Part shown: positions 1 through 6,834 of the stretch, in pieces | Numbering within the stretch: position 1 is the first letter of the stretch | Layout: every line of letters begins with the position of its first letter | Assembly (NCBI GenBank): GCA_937876695.1 | Contig: CALFHW010000192.1 | Coordinates: forward strand, 1-12,376 | Origin: an uncultured bacterium | GTDB lineage: Bacteria > Patescibacteriota > Dojkabacteria > CALFHW01 | Reading direction: 5' to 3' | Length of the DNA stretch: 12,376 nt | Translations under genes and position numbers: made by a program | The notes under the pieces: generated by a model | What the model saw: the letters and a program-made list of their open reading frames with translations, nothing else | Database searches by the model: none | What the model was told of the DNA's origin: nothing

Positions 1-339
1 AATAGAGATTAGGCAGAATGAGACGAAAGCTGTAAACCCCCGCATTAAGTATGGTAGTAGAGCTGGGTTGCTGCCCGCCAGTTTGTAAATTGTAATTCCT
101 GCCCAATAGAAAAGCGGCGGCTTTTCCCAAAAATACTCTCCTTGGTAGCGTAAGTTCCAAAAATCCTGCTCAGCTGAGCTCTCCACAATTACTTGCAGGT
201 TGGTAGCTTCGTCCCAGAACTGGATATCGCCCGCAAACACCCCCGCCAAAAGCGATGCTCCAATTAGCACCATCAAAATAGTGCTACAAATAGTAACTAG
301 CCGCTCTAATAGATGGCGGTGTTGGAATACAGTTTCCAT
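1..339 (-). CDS. GT39/ArnT/PMT-like membrane glycosyltransferase, N-terminal 113 residues (3' end outside window)
   Basis: Read on the minus strand from an ATG at 337-339, this frame stays open to the window edge (113 codons). It begins with a short basic segment and one hydrophobic helix (about residues 14-37). A loop then carries the acidic pair D43-E44 in the context FWDEATNL, followed by WEKPPLFYW at about 71-79. This order of helix, DE loop and KPP-L-Y-W is typical of GT-C fold glycosyltransferases of the GT39/ArnT/PMT type, where the loop acid is catalytic and the donor is a polyprenyl-phosphate sugar. The enzyme would act at the outer membrane face; the acceptor could be protein, lipid or glycan and cannot be told. 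The first ATG after an in-frame TGA (352-354) is the chosen start. It overlaps the end of the peptidase gene by 34 bases, suggesting translational coupling. No good Shine-Dalgarno site precedes it. Confidence 0.82.
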   Translation of the reverse strand, partial: METVFQHRHLLERLVTICSTILMVLIGASLLAGVFAGDIQFWDEATNLQVIVESSAEQDFWNLRYQGEYFWEKPPLFYWAGITIYKLAGSNPALLPYLMRGFTAFVSFCLISI

Positions 340-2042
340 AGTTCGGTAAACTCACTTATATGAACCCTCCTAAAACCTCTCCAAGGGTCATTAACTAAAA
401 TATACTCTGGCGACTCTTGCCCACCCTCAAAACCAATCACTATCTCGGAGTGCATGCCATTGATAGCATCTATCTGTTTACCGGCTGGCGTCTTCCAGCT
501 GAGAACGTCCCTAGCGGAGCGACCATTCTGCCACCAAAGCATCACCGGCTGGCCGCTTTTGACAGTTTGCAGTAGTTCCGCCAGATTCCAGTTGCGCTTG
601 AGCTGTACTGGCCGGAAGCGTGAGATGTACTCCATGACTGGCTGCCAATGTACCCCATACCCCTTCGTCCTGCCAGTTATATCGCCCACAAAACCTAGCT
701 CGGGATCTCCCCAAATGCCCTTAACAGGGTCGAATGGCGTTGAGTCCTTGGGTATGCCCTGAAATATCTGTTCTTTGCTGACCTTATGTCCATAATAATT
801 GAGTAGCATACTAGCAGCAGTCAAATTGCACTCAAACTGTAACTCTTGCTTAAATAGCGGCACCGCCAGCTGAAATTTCTCCTTAGGTGTGCGGAAATTA
901 AGCACCACGGCTTCTGAATCTGAATTCCCGGATAGAATAACTACTGTGTAATTTGTGTCAAAACTAAGTGGCCGTGTGAAGTTCAAAGTCAGCTTCTGGG
1001 CTTGAGCCACAGCTTCCCATTCAGCCTTCGGCTCTACAACAATTCTCCCTTTTAATTCTGCTTCACTGATCTCCAATTTGGAACCATAAGTGAATTCCAA
1101 TCTTTGAGGCAAATCTGCCAATGTGGTGTAATTTGCAGGCTCCTGCCAGATCAATTGCTTAGAAAAATCTACCGCCGAACCCGCACTCATCTCAAATTCC
1201 AGCACATCCAAGAGCTCCCTGGGCTTTCTCTCCACAATTTGACCGCTGGCACTACTCCTGCTTACTTGAGATGCGAAAAGACTTGCCCGATATTGTTGCA
1301 GGGTCGCACTGGGGTTCAATTTGTCTTCAAGCTGAAAGTTAAGCTCGCCCTGCCTAGTTTGTATCAATGGAATTACCCGACCATTACTGTCTGTAACTAA
1401 CAGTTCGAATTCATATAACTTACTAATCGATTCTGGATAGGAAACACTCACTCCACCTTCAACTGCCTTCATTATAACCGCGCCTTTGTCCAAACCAGGC
1501 AACACTATCTCAAACAGTTTATCTCCCGCATCTCCTTGCTGAGAAAGTGATTTAAGACCTACGGCGTATAGCTGTAGCTCTTTGCCTGGGTAAGCAGTTC
1601 TTTCAGGCGTAAAAATTGCCCGACGTTTAAAGCCAAGTAGCTGTGGGAAAAAACCTTCCGCAGGCGCTACCTCCCAGCCACCTGGTTGCTCGGGGCCGAG
1701 TTCTAATTGCAAATCATTTGCAATTATTGGCCTGTCAAAATTAACAACAATACTTGATACTGGATCTGTCCAAATACCCTTCATACCTTGGCTATAGTCC
1801 AGTCCATCGATACTTACAATTTGCGGTGATGATGCAAAGAGTTCGCGATAACCGACAAATAGTAACGCAGCAAAGCAGCAAATCGTGAACAGACCTAGCA
1901 CTAATAACTTGTTGCCAGCGCTGGCGATGCTGGAAAGCTTCCTCAACTTGATGAACGACCTTATAGCTACTCCCACTAGCACTAACAGTAACGCTAGCCA
2001 GATTAAAAACACTATTTCGAAGCCCATATTGTCAGTATACAT
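306..2042 (-). CDS. Membrane-anchored Ig-like / C39-type (Peptidase_C39_2-like) cysteine peptidase
   Basis: The 578-residue product has two N-terminal hydrophobic helices (about 9-30 and 44-67) and then a long extracytoplasmic part. Residues about 71-184 and 305-386 resemble bacterial Ig-like (Big_5-type) beta-sandwiches, with motifs such as VVNFDRPI and LTLNFTRPL followed by Y-x-V strands. The C-terminal 175 residues look like a papain-fold C39 domain: Cys405 in FECNLTAASM, His531 in GMHSEIVIGF and Asp552 in VNDPWRG, so the catalytic residues appear intact. C39 domains are known from bacteriocin-ABC transporters, but here there is no ATPase or transporter, so it is a stand-alone surface peptidase or amidase-like enzyme with unknown substrate. 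The ATG at 2042 is preferred over Met6 because a TGTAAT -10 box lies six bases upstream. It is followed by the overlapping glycosyltransferase gene. Domain family is fairly sure; substrate is not. Confidence 0.8.
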   Translation of the reverse strand: MYTDNMGFEIVFLIWLALLLVLVGVAIRSFIKLRKLSSIASAGNKLLVLGLFTICCFAALLFVGYRELFASSPQIVSIDGLDYSQGMKGIWTDPVSSIVVNFDRPIIANDLQLELGPEQPGGWEVAPAEGFFPQLLGFKRRAIFTPERTAYPGKELQLYAVGLKSLSQQGDAGDKLFEIVLPGLDKGAVIMKAVEGGVSVSYPESISKLYEFELLVTDSNGRVIPLIQTRQGELNFQLEDKLNPSATLQQYRASLFASQVSRSSASGQIVERKPRELLDVLEFEMSAGSAVDFSKQLIWQEPANYTTLADLPQRLEFTYGSKLEISEAELKGRIVVEPKAEWEAVAQAQKLTLNFTRPLSFDTNYTVVILSGNSDSEAVVLNFRTPKEKFQLAVPLFKQELQFECNLTAASMLLNYYGHKVSKEQIFQGIPKDSTPFDPVKGIWGDPELGFVGDITGRTKGYGVHWQPVMEYISRFRPVQLKRNWNLAELLQTVKSGQPVMLWWQNGRSARDVLSWKTPAGKQIDAINGMHSEIVIGFEGGQESPEYILVNDPWRGFRRVHISEFTELWKLYSNTAIY

Positions 2043-2050
2043 GGTATGAT
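2042..2050 (+). promoter_or_regulatory. Extended -10 box for the small ORF at 2061
   Basis: TGGTATGAT reads as TG-n-TATGAT, an extended -10 element on the plus strand, ten bases before the ATG at 2061. It overlaps the oppositely oriented -10 box of the peptidase gene (2049-2054), so polymerase could occupy only one of the two at a time. Confidence 0.35.
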
Positions 2051-2054
2051 TACA
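2049..2054 (-). promoter_or_regulatory. -10 box of the C39 peptidase gene (likely leaderless)
   Basis: On the minus strand TGTAAT (five of six bases of TATAAT) is followed by six bases and then the ATG at 2042. With the usual distance from -10 to transcription start, the mRNA would begin at the start codon. No clear -35 box was found. Confidence 0.45.
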
Positions 2055-2060
2055 CTTGTA

Positions 2061-2210
2061 ATGGACCAGAAATCATCACGCAATAAAATCATTCGTACGG
2101 CGCTGATCACAATAGCGCTCACTCTAGCCAGCGCCTTTAGTTACCTACTATACTTAGTAGTAATTGGGATACCTGCTACTCAAAGACATATTGAATCACT
2201 AGCAACTTAA
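2061..2210 (+). CDS. Small single-helix membrane protein, 49 residues
   Basis: An ATG at 2061 opens a 49-codon frame ending in TAA at 2208-2210. The product starts with a polar, basic segment (MDQKSSRNKIIR), followed by one strongly hydrophobic helix at about residues 13-37, and a short polar tail (TQRHIESLAT). This is a typical layout for a small single-pass membrane protein with its basic N-terminus inside the cell. An in-frame ATG at 2046 would add five residues, but it lies inside the proposed -10 box TATGAT (2045-2050), so 2061 is preferred. It fills the gap between the divergent peptidase gene and the convergent FN3 gene, ending eight bases before the latter. No family is recognised, and function is unknown. 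The support is composition, a plausible promoter and fit into the gap, not homology. Confidence 0.5.
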   Translation: MDQKSSRNKIIRTALITIALTLASAFSYLLYLVVIGIPATQRHIESLAT

Positions 2211-2218
2211 CTGGTTAG

Positions 2219-2944
2219 TTAGTTAACTTCCTGTCTGCGAGCGACCTCTTCAATAATATCGATGTCGGGATTGCCAGTTTTGGCATTCAACTTTGGACCT
2301 GGAGTGTAGTCCTTAAATTGCCTAGCAATTAACGCTCTGCGCACAAGAATGTAACCTAAGGCCAGTAGTCCAATTGCTAGCATATTCAGCGATACGAGGG
2401 ATATGAAGAAACGTGAATTGTCAGCTGTAGGTGCCGAAACCGGTGTGTCGCCCTCCTGTCCGGATTCGGCAATTGTCTCCGAGATCTTGATATGCCTTAC
2501 TTCGGATGGAGTTGGGTCAAAGCTCGCCGCCACTGTATCAACTCTATAATAGTAATCAATATCGAGCTCTAAACCTATATCTAGGTAACTCCGCTCTTCC
2601 AGTGAAACGTCTGCTAGAAACACCAGCGTCTCAGCGGAATTGCCGCGATACACTTTATAACCCTCTACTCTGGGGTCGAGAGCTGGTTCCCAAAATACTA
2701 AGATGTCTCGCCCGTCTGCCAGGTCTGCACTTAGCTTCTCGACCGAACGCAGCGTGCGCGGCGGCAGTACTGTGGCTGCAGGAGCAGCTTCGGTAGGAGT
2801 GCCCTCGGCAGTCGCTTCGGTTGTGGCTGGCGCAGTAGGCGGAGTTGGCGCAGCCGCATTTACTTGTGGCTGAGCAACTAGCCCGAATAATCCCAACATT
2901 ATTGGCGCGTAAAGAATTACAAATATTTTCGAGTTTATTTTCAT
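2219..2944 (-). CDS. Secreted fibronectin type III protein with C-terminal membrane anchor
   Basis: From the ATG at 2944 the product has 241 residues. Residues 1-30 form a signal peptide (MKINSK, hydrophobic core, then AQPQVNA). A stalk at about 30-62 is rich in Ala, Thr and Pro. Residues about 64-156 form one fibronectin type III domain, with the pattern ILVFWEPALDPRVEGYKVYRG and later DYYYRVDTVA that marks such folds. A transmembrane helix at about 188-211 is followed by RR and a roughly 30-residue cytoplasmic tail. There is no LPxTG-type sorting signal, so it is anchored by its own helix and not by the nearby sortase. A TTG six codons earlier (2962) could also start the frame, but the ATG gives a clean signal peptide and sits eight bases after a TATATT box. 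Role is likely surface binding or scaffolding; the ligand is unknown. Confidence 0.75.
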   Translation of the reverse strand: MKINSKIFVILYAPIMLGLFGLVAQPQVNAAAPTPPTAPATTEATAEGTPTEAAPAATVLPPRTLRSVEKLSADLADGRDILVFWEPALDPRVEGYKVYRGNSAETLVFLADVSLEERSYLDIGLELDIDYYYRVDTVAASFDPTPSEVRHIKISETIAESGQEGDTPVSAPTADNSRFFISLVSLNMLAIGLLALGYILVRRALIARQFKDYTPGPKLNAKTGNPDIDIIEEVARRQEVN

Positions 2945-2952
2945 CTTTAATG

Positions 2953-2958
2953 AATATA
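2953..2958 (-). promoter_or_regulatory. -10 box of the FN3 protein gene
   Basis: On the minus strand TATATT is followed by eight bases (CATTAAAG) and the ATG at 2944. The transcript would have a leader of about one or two bases. No -35 match is evident. Confidence 0.4.
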
Positions 2959-2983
2959 ACAATATCCACTATTAAGCGCTAGA

Positions 2984-3021
2984 TGTTATAATTTTTTGTG
3001 TATTAGTTTAATTATTATAAT
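2984..3021 (+). promoter_or_regulatory. Tandem -10 boxes upstream of lemA
   Basis: Two perfect TATAAT hexamers precede lemA. The first (2987-2992) has an extended -10 element, TGTTATAAT at 2984-2992, and would give a leader of about 29 bases with no Shine-Dalgarno site. The second (3016-3021) is six bases before the ATG and would give a leaderless transcript. A TTTTGT at 2994-2999 lies 16 bases before the second box as a weak -35. Confidence 0.6.
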
Positions 3022-3027
3022 TAACAA

Positions 3028-3609
3028 ATGGAAGTCCTTGTCATTATATTAGTCTGCGTATGCTTGCTGCTGGCCTTACTCGTGGTACCAGCTGGTTATC
3101 TAATCATGATTTACAACACCTTAGTCAAACTAAGGCTGGTTAGAGAACAGTCATTCTCAGATATCGACGTGCAATTGAAGCAGAGATACGACCTTATCCC
3201 AAACCTCGTAGAGACAGTCAAAGGCTATGCCAAACACGAAAGTGGCACTTTGGAGAATGTAACTAAGGCTCGCACCATGGCCATGAGCGCCGGTAGCATC
3301 GACGAAAAGATCGCAGCTGACAATATGCTCACCTCTTCGCTTAAGACGCTTTTTGCCGTCTCAGAGAGCTATCCTGACCTTAAGGCCAATACTAATTTCT
3401 TGCAGTTGCAGGGCGAGCTCAGTGACATCGAGAACAAAATCGCTGCTGCTAGAAGATTCTTCAATAGCGCTACTAGTGAGCTTAATACCGCCATTCAAGT
3501 ATTTCCAAACAACTTGGTAGCCGGCATGTTCGGGTTCAAGAAGGAGATCTTCTTTGATCTGGGAGACGAAGCTGAAGAGACACGCAAGAACGTCAAAGTG
3601 CAGTTCTAG
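3028..3609 (+). CDS. lemA: LemA family membrane protein
   Basis: The 193-residue product has one N-terminal membrane helix (about residues 3-28) and then the long helical-bundle domain of LemA. Diagnostic segments include IYNTLVKLR, FSDIDVQLKQRYDLIPNLVETVKGYAKHE (about 43-71), the LQLQGELSDIENKIAAARRFFN stretch (about 125-146) and NTAIQVFPNNLVAGMFGF (about 151-168). Length and order match the family. The exact biochemical role of LemA is unsettled; it is often found beside M48 peptidases, as here with htpX 70 bases downstream on the same strand. This suggests a joint job in membrane stress or protein quality control. The ATG at 3028 is set by homology (the membrane helix starts at once) and by the TATAAT six bases before it. 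Confidence 0.95.
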   Translation: MEVLVIILVCVCLLLALLVVPAGYLIMIYNTLVKLRLVREQSFSDIDVQLKQRYDLIPNLVETVKGYAKHESGTLENVTKARTMAMSAGSIDEKIAADNMLTSSLKTLFAVSESYPDLKANTNFLQLQGELSDIENKIAAARRFFNSATSELNTAIQVFPNNLVAGMFGFKKEIFFDLGDEAEETRKNVKVQF

Positions 3610-3679
3610 ACAGCTAGTTTGACTTACACGCTATTCGTTCGGCATCAATTTGCTAGATAATTTTGGATAACCTCGGCAC

Positions 3680-4636
3680 ATGCAAGTGGTAGGACTGCAG
3701 ACACATATCTGGAGCAATAATTTCAAGTCCATGGCCTTGCTGGCAATGTTCCCGGCTATGATCTTGGCACTGGTGCTGATGATTGTGATAATTTTTACAA
3801 TTGGCGGCGATGATTTTCTACTAAATACTGTCATAATATTTATACCCGCAAGTTTAGTGACGTTGGTGCTGGTCCTCCTGTGGTTTGCCATCGCTTATGT
3901 CTTCAATAGACAGCTGATCGCCATGTTTACTAGGGCCAGGCCACTGACACGCAAAGAAGATCCTCGCATCTACAATATCGTAGAGAATCTGTGCATCTCA
4001 AGGGGTCTACCCGTGCCTACTATCTTCATCATGGACGATGCCGGGATGAATGCCTACGCCTCAGGCATGCACCCGCGCAGCTCGCTGGTGGCATTCTCGC
4101 GCGGCCTATTGGACAGTCTAGATGACGAAGAGATAGAAGCAGTGGCCGCGCACGAGCTTACACACATCATCAACCGCGACGTCCGCCTGATGGTGATCGC
4201 AATCATCTTTGTAGGCATCATTCAGACACTGGCGGAGTTCATTATGCGTATGCATTGGTTTGGAGGTCGGAGTAGCGATAACGACCGCAGCTCGGGCGGG
4301 GCGGTTCTGGTTATCCTGGGGATACAGATATTATCTTTCATGATCGGCTATTTATTTGCAGTACTGGTACAACTCTCTATTTCCCGCAAACGCGAATACA
4401 TGGCCGATGCTGGCGCTGTAGAGCTCACGAAGAAGTCCGAACCGCTCATCCGCGCTCTCACCAAAATCTCGCAGCGCCCACAGGTTCGAGGCGTGGCCAA
4501 TCAAAGCGTAGCCCAAATCTTCTTCGAGAACCCTATCTCAGAGCGTAAAGTGGGCTTCATGCAGCGCATCTTCGCCACTCACCCGCCGGTTGCCGACCGC
4601 ATCAAAGCTCTTCAGGCTTACGGGACGGGGGCTTAA
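3680..4636 (+). CDS. htpX: M48 family membrane zinc metalloprotease, HtpX-like
   Basis: The product has 318 residues. Two membrane helices occupy about 18-42 and 48-75. The zinc motif HELTH places ligands at His158 and His162 with catalytic Glu159, and the third ligand is Glu239 in SRKREYMADAGA, the HtpX signature. Two more hydrophobic stretches (about 171-190 and 209-234) flank a polar loop. HtpX proteases cleave misfolded or damaged membrane proteins on the cytoplasmic side. The N-terminus LQTHIWSNNFKS is the form found in a subgroup of M48 proteins rather than the classic E. coli start. The ATG at 3680 is the only ATG after an in-frame stop at 3668-3670. No Shine-Dalgarno site is visible; GATAAC (3666-3671), eight bases before the ATG, is a weak -10 candidate. 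Otherwise it would be read through from lemA. Confidence 0.94.
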   Translation: MQVVGLQTHIWSNNFKSMALLAMFPAMILALVLMIVIIFTIGGDDFLLNTVIIFIPASLVTLVLVLLWFAIAYVFNRQLIAMFTRARPLTRKEDPRIYNIVENLCISRGLPVPTIFIMDDAGMNAYASGMHPRSSLVAFSRGLLDSLDDEEIEAVAAHELTHIINRDVRLMVIAIIFVGIIQTLAEFIMRMHWFGGRSSDNDRSSGGAVLVILGIQILSFMIGYLFAVLVQLSISRKREYMADAGAVELTKKSEPLIRALTKISQRPQVRGVANQSVAQIFFENPISERKVGFMQRIFATHPPVADRIKALQAYGTGA

Positions 4637-4668
4637 CAAACTTTTGGATTTTAATTAGACTCTGTCGA

Positions 4669-5775
4669 TTACTTCAAATAATCCTTGAGCGCCTGCGCAA
4701 ATTCATCGTTCTTAAGCCTCTTCAAAGCCTTGGATTCGATCTGCCTGATACGCTCCCTAGTGACGCGGAATTCATGACCTACCTCTTCTAGCGTGCGGGC
4801 AACTCCGTCCTTAAGCCCAAAGCGCAGCTCTAAAACCTTGCGCTCGCGGTCGGTAAGACCGGTCATCAGCTGCGCGATCTGCTTTTTCAAGAACGACCAA
4901 GTAGCGATCTCAGTCGGTGAAGATGAGTATTCGTCAGGGATGATATCGCTGAGCTTGCTGTCCTTCTCCTCGCCTATCGGCGCTTCTAGAGAACTCGGAC
5001 GCTGGGCGATTTTGATGATTTCGTGAACTTTGGCAACGTCGATCTCCATTACCTCGGCTATCTCCTCTGGCTTTGGACGACGTCCTAACTTGGCAGATAG
5101 CTGCGAGCTAACCTTACTGAGCTTATTGATAGTCTCGATCATGTGCACAGGTACGCGGATAGTTCTAGCCTGGTCAGCGATAGCGCGGGTAATCGCCTGC
5201 CTAATCCACCAAGTAGCGTATGTGGAGAACTTAAAACCCTTGCGGTATTCGAACTTTTCCACCGCACGCATCAGACCGATGTTGCCCTCTTGGATTAAAT
5301 CCAACAGATCAAGTCCTCTCTTAGCGTACTTTTTCGCGATAGAAACCACCAAACGCAGGTTAGCTGTAGTCAATAGATCAAAAGCCTCCTTATCACCGCG
5401 TTCGATTCGCATAGCCAGCTCGATTTCCTCAGCCGAATTCAATAGAGGAATTCGCCCGATCTCATGCAGGTAAGCGCGAATTGGATCGGTAGAGACGTGT
5501 GAGCGAATTTTCTTTAGAATTGCGATCTTCTGCTCAAAAGTCATATTCTTAGCAGTTGGCTTGGGTGCTACCACTTCTACTACCTCTTCTTCCGCCGGCT
5601 CGATTATCTCGATCTCGCTGTCCTGAAGCTGGCCAACAATATAGTCCAATAAACCTAGATCCTCCTCAATAGTTGGGAAATGCTCCAAAACCTCATCCTG
5701 AGTAAGGTAACCTTGGGTTGCGCCTAGCTCGACTAGGTCTTGTACTTTTTGTTTTATATCGTCAGTAATTGGCAC
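4669..5775 (-). CDS. rpoD: Primary sigma-70 family RNA polymerase sigma factor (RpoD/SigA)
   Basis: The 368-residue product is a compact housekeeping sigma factor. Residues 1-52 resemble region 1.1, followed by an acidic linker (about 53-72). Region 1.2 is at about 97-130 ([16 protein letters not shown]). Region 2 at about 137-207 has the core-binding [17 protein letters not shown] and the -10 recognition segment [18 protein letters not shown]. Region 3 is at about 208-285, and region 4 at about 306-360, with helix-turn-helix [20 protein letters not shown]. It directs RNA polymerase to TTGACA/TATAAT promoters, which are present in this window. The start is GTG at 5773-5775, supported by a Shine-Dalgarno-like AGAAGGGA nine bases upstream. 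It ends 32 bases from the convergent htpX with no clear terminator between them, and is divergent from the sortase gene. Confidence 0.97.
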   Translation of the reverse strand: MPITDDIKQKVQDLVELGATQGYLTQDEVLEHFPTIEEDLGLLDYIVGQLQDSEIEIIEPAEEEVVEVVAPKPTAKNMTFEQKIAILKKIRSHVSTDPIRAYLHEIGRIPLLNSAEEIELAMRIERGDKEAFDLLTTANLRLVVSIAKKYAKRGLDLLDLIQEGNIGLMRAVEKFEYRKGFKFSTYATWWIRQAITRAIADQARTIRVPVHMIETINKLSKVSSQLSAKLGRRPKPEEIAEVMEIDVAKVHEIIKIAQRPSSLEAPIGEEKDSKLSDIIPDEYSSSPTEIATWSFLKKQIAQLMTGLTDRERKVLELRFGLKDGVARTLEEVGHEFRVTRERIRQIESKALKRLKNDEFAQALKDYLK

Positions 5776-5784
5776 TATTGCGGG

Positions 5785-5792
5785 TCCCTTCT
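5785..5792 (-). promoter_or_regulatory. Ribosome binding site of rpoD
   Basis: AGAAGGGA on the minus strand, nine bases before the GTG start at 5775. It is the clearest Shine-Dalgarno-like site in the window and decides the non-ATG start. Confidence 0.6.
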
Positions 5793-5795
5793 AAA

Positions 5796-5863
5796 ATTAT
5801 ATTGTCGCCATACCTAACTATCAGGCTTGAAACTCACGTGCTACTAGGTGCGTAATTATAACA
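5796..5863 (-). promoter_or_regulatory. Tandem promoters of rpoD
   Basis: The proximal box TATAAT (5796-5801) has a weak -35 CTGATA 17 bases upstream; transcription would start near 5789, leaving AAGGGA at the very 5' end. The distal box is a perfect extended -10, TGTTATAAT (5855-5863), identical to the distal lemA element, and would give a leader of about 73 bases. Two promoters fit a housekeeping sigma gene that must be expressed under several conditions. Confidence 0.5.
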
Positions 5864-5886
5864 CTTGCACAAACCCGGCGTATTTT

Positions 5887-5902
5887 TGCTAGTATATATA
5901 AT
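5887..5902 (+). promoter_or_regulatory. -10 region of the sortase gene
   Basis: An AT-rich run TGCTAGTATATATAAT ends two bases before the ATG at 5905. Several hexamers are possible: TAGTAT (5890-5895, with an upstream TG), TATATA (5893-5898, six bases before the ATG) or TATAAT (5897-5902, too near to serve this ATG). The exact one cannot be told, but all give a leader of zero to a few bases. Confidence 0.45.
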
Positions 5903-5904
5903 AT

Positions 5905-6771
5905 ATGCCATTATACTCATACCGTAAAGCTCCGATCAAACTAAAACCCGGCGAAGGGGTTAGCTACTATAGTGATCAACGCAAAACCCGCAAGCAGATC
6001 ACACTTAGGGACGTAATTAAGGGCGCCTACTACGATTTCCATACTTTGATGAGCACCTCGAAAGTAGCGGCGCTTGTCATCCCCACGGTATTGGTATTAT
6101 CCGGGATATACATAATTTATAACCAGGTATGGCCAACTGTGGTCCAAGTTATTCAAGATGAGACAGGATACTTCGAACAAGGCGGAACTGCTTTAGTAGC
6201 AGGGCAATACATCGAAGCCAAGCAACAATTCTCCAACCCCGGCGCTAAATACTTCGAGGACTTGAAGAATTTTGCTCAAGAGCAAAACCTGCTGTTCAAT
6301 GACGAAGATAGCCTTGGTTTCAAGGGCGATTTCACTATCAGCATCCCTAGCCTGGGGCTAAACGACATAAAAGTATCTAGCAACGTCGACAGCAGCGTAG
6401 AGAAAGTATACGACAGCGAGCTAACAGACGGCCTAGCTCATTTCCAAGGTACTGGCTTGCCAGTTAGCAAACGCACCAGTTACAACATGGTGGTCTACGG
6501 TCACAGCTCGCCTGGAGACTACTACCAGCGCACTAAAGATCCCGCTGCCTCTTTCTCAATGCTCAATCAAATCCGTTATGGCAGCGAGATCATCGTCAAA
6601 ATGGGCGGCAAAGAATACAAATACCGATTCGTCAAAGGCCAAATCGTCGAGCCAAACGACTTATCAATTTTGGAAGGCTCCAGTCGCCAGAAGCAGCTCA
6701 CCCTATTTACCTGCTATCCCAACGGCAACAATGCCAAGCGCTTCGTAGCTACGGCCAGGTTGGTTGAATAG
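5905..6771 (+). CDS. Sortase family cysteine transpeptidase
   Basis: The 288-residue product has a basic cytoplasmic N-terminus (about 50 residues), one membrane helix at about 53-74, a linker, and a C-terminal sortase beta-barrel from about 140. The catalytic His200 is in MVVYGHSS, Cys260 in LTLFTCYP, which fits the TLxTC signature, and Arg269 in AKRFVATA, so the triad is complete. Sortases cleave LPxTG-like signals and join proteins to cell-wall or pilin acceptors outside the membrane. The class is not certain; the LFTCYP segment and single N-terminal helix recall class D/E housekeeping-type enzymes. No protein in the window has a clear sorting signal, so substrates lie elsewhere. The start at 5905 is the only plausible ATG before the membrane helix and lies right behind the -10 cluster. 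Confidence 0.9.
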   Translation: MPLYSYRKAPIKLKPGEGVSYYSDQRKTRKQITLRDVIKGAYYDFHTLMSTSKVAALVIPTVLVLSGIYIIYNQVWPTVVQVIQDETGYFEQGGTALVAGQYIEAKQQFSNPGAKYFEDLKNFAQEQNLLFNDEDSLGFKGDFTISIPSLGLNDIKVSSNVDSSVEKVYDSELTDGLAHFQGTGLPVSKRTSYNMVVYGHSSPGDYYQRTKDPAASFSMLNQIRYGSEIIVKMGGKEYKYRFVKGQIVEPNDLSILEGSSRQKQLTLFTCYPNGNNAKRFVATARLVE

Positions 6772-6834
6772 TTATGGTCGATAGTTAGACCAAACCAACA
6801 CACTGTAACATATAGATTTAAACTAATTTCCGCG

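Noticed and set aside
366..371. AGGAGG (minus strand) as ribosome site for the glycosyltransferase
   Set aside because: It is 26 bases from the ATG, too far, and encodes Arg-Arg in the peptidase.
2205..2224. Inverted repeat TTAACT/AGTTAA between the small ORF and the FN3 gene
   Set aside because: It is short and AT-rich; such repeats are expected by chance around TAA stops and would not form a stable terminator.
4637..4668. Terminator between convergent htpX and rpoD
   Set aside because: No GC-rich inverted repeat is present in the 32 bases.
5835..5840. CACGTG palindrome between rpoD and the sortase gene as an operator
   Set aside because: A single six-base palindrome is expected by chance, and no second copy or regulator is seen.
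6775..6792. Hairpin TGGTC-8-GACCA between sortase and GNAT genes as a bidirectional terminator
   Set aside because: The stem is only five pairs with an eight-base loop and no U tract on either side.
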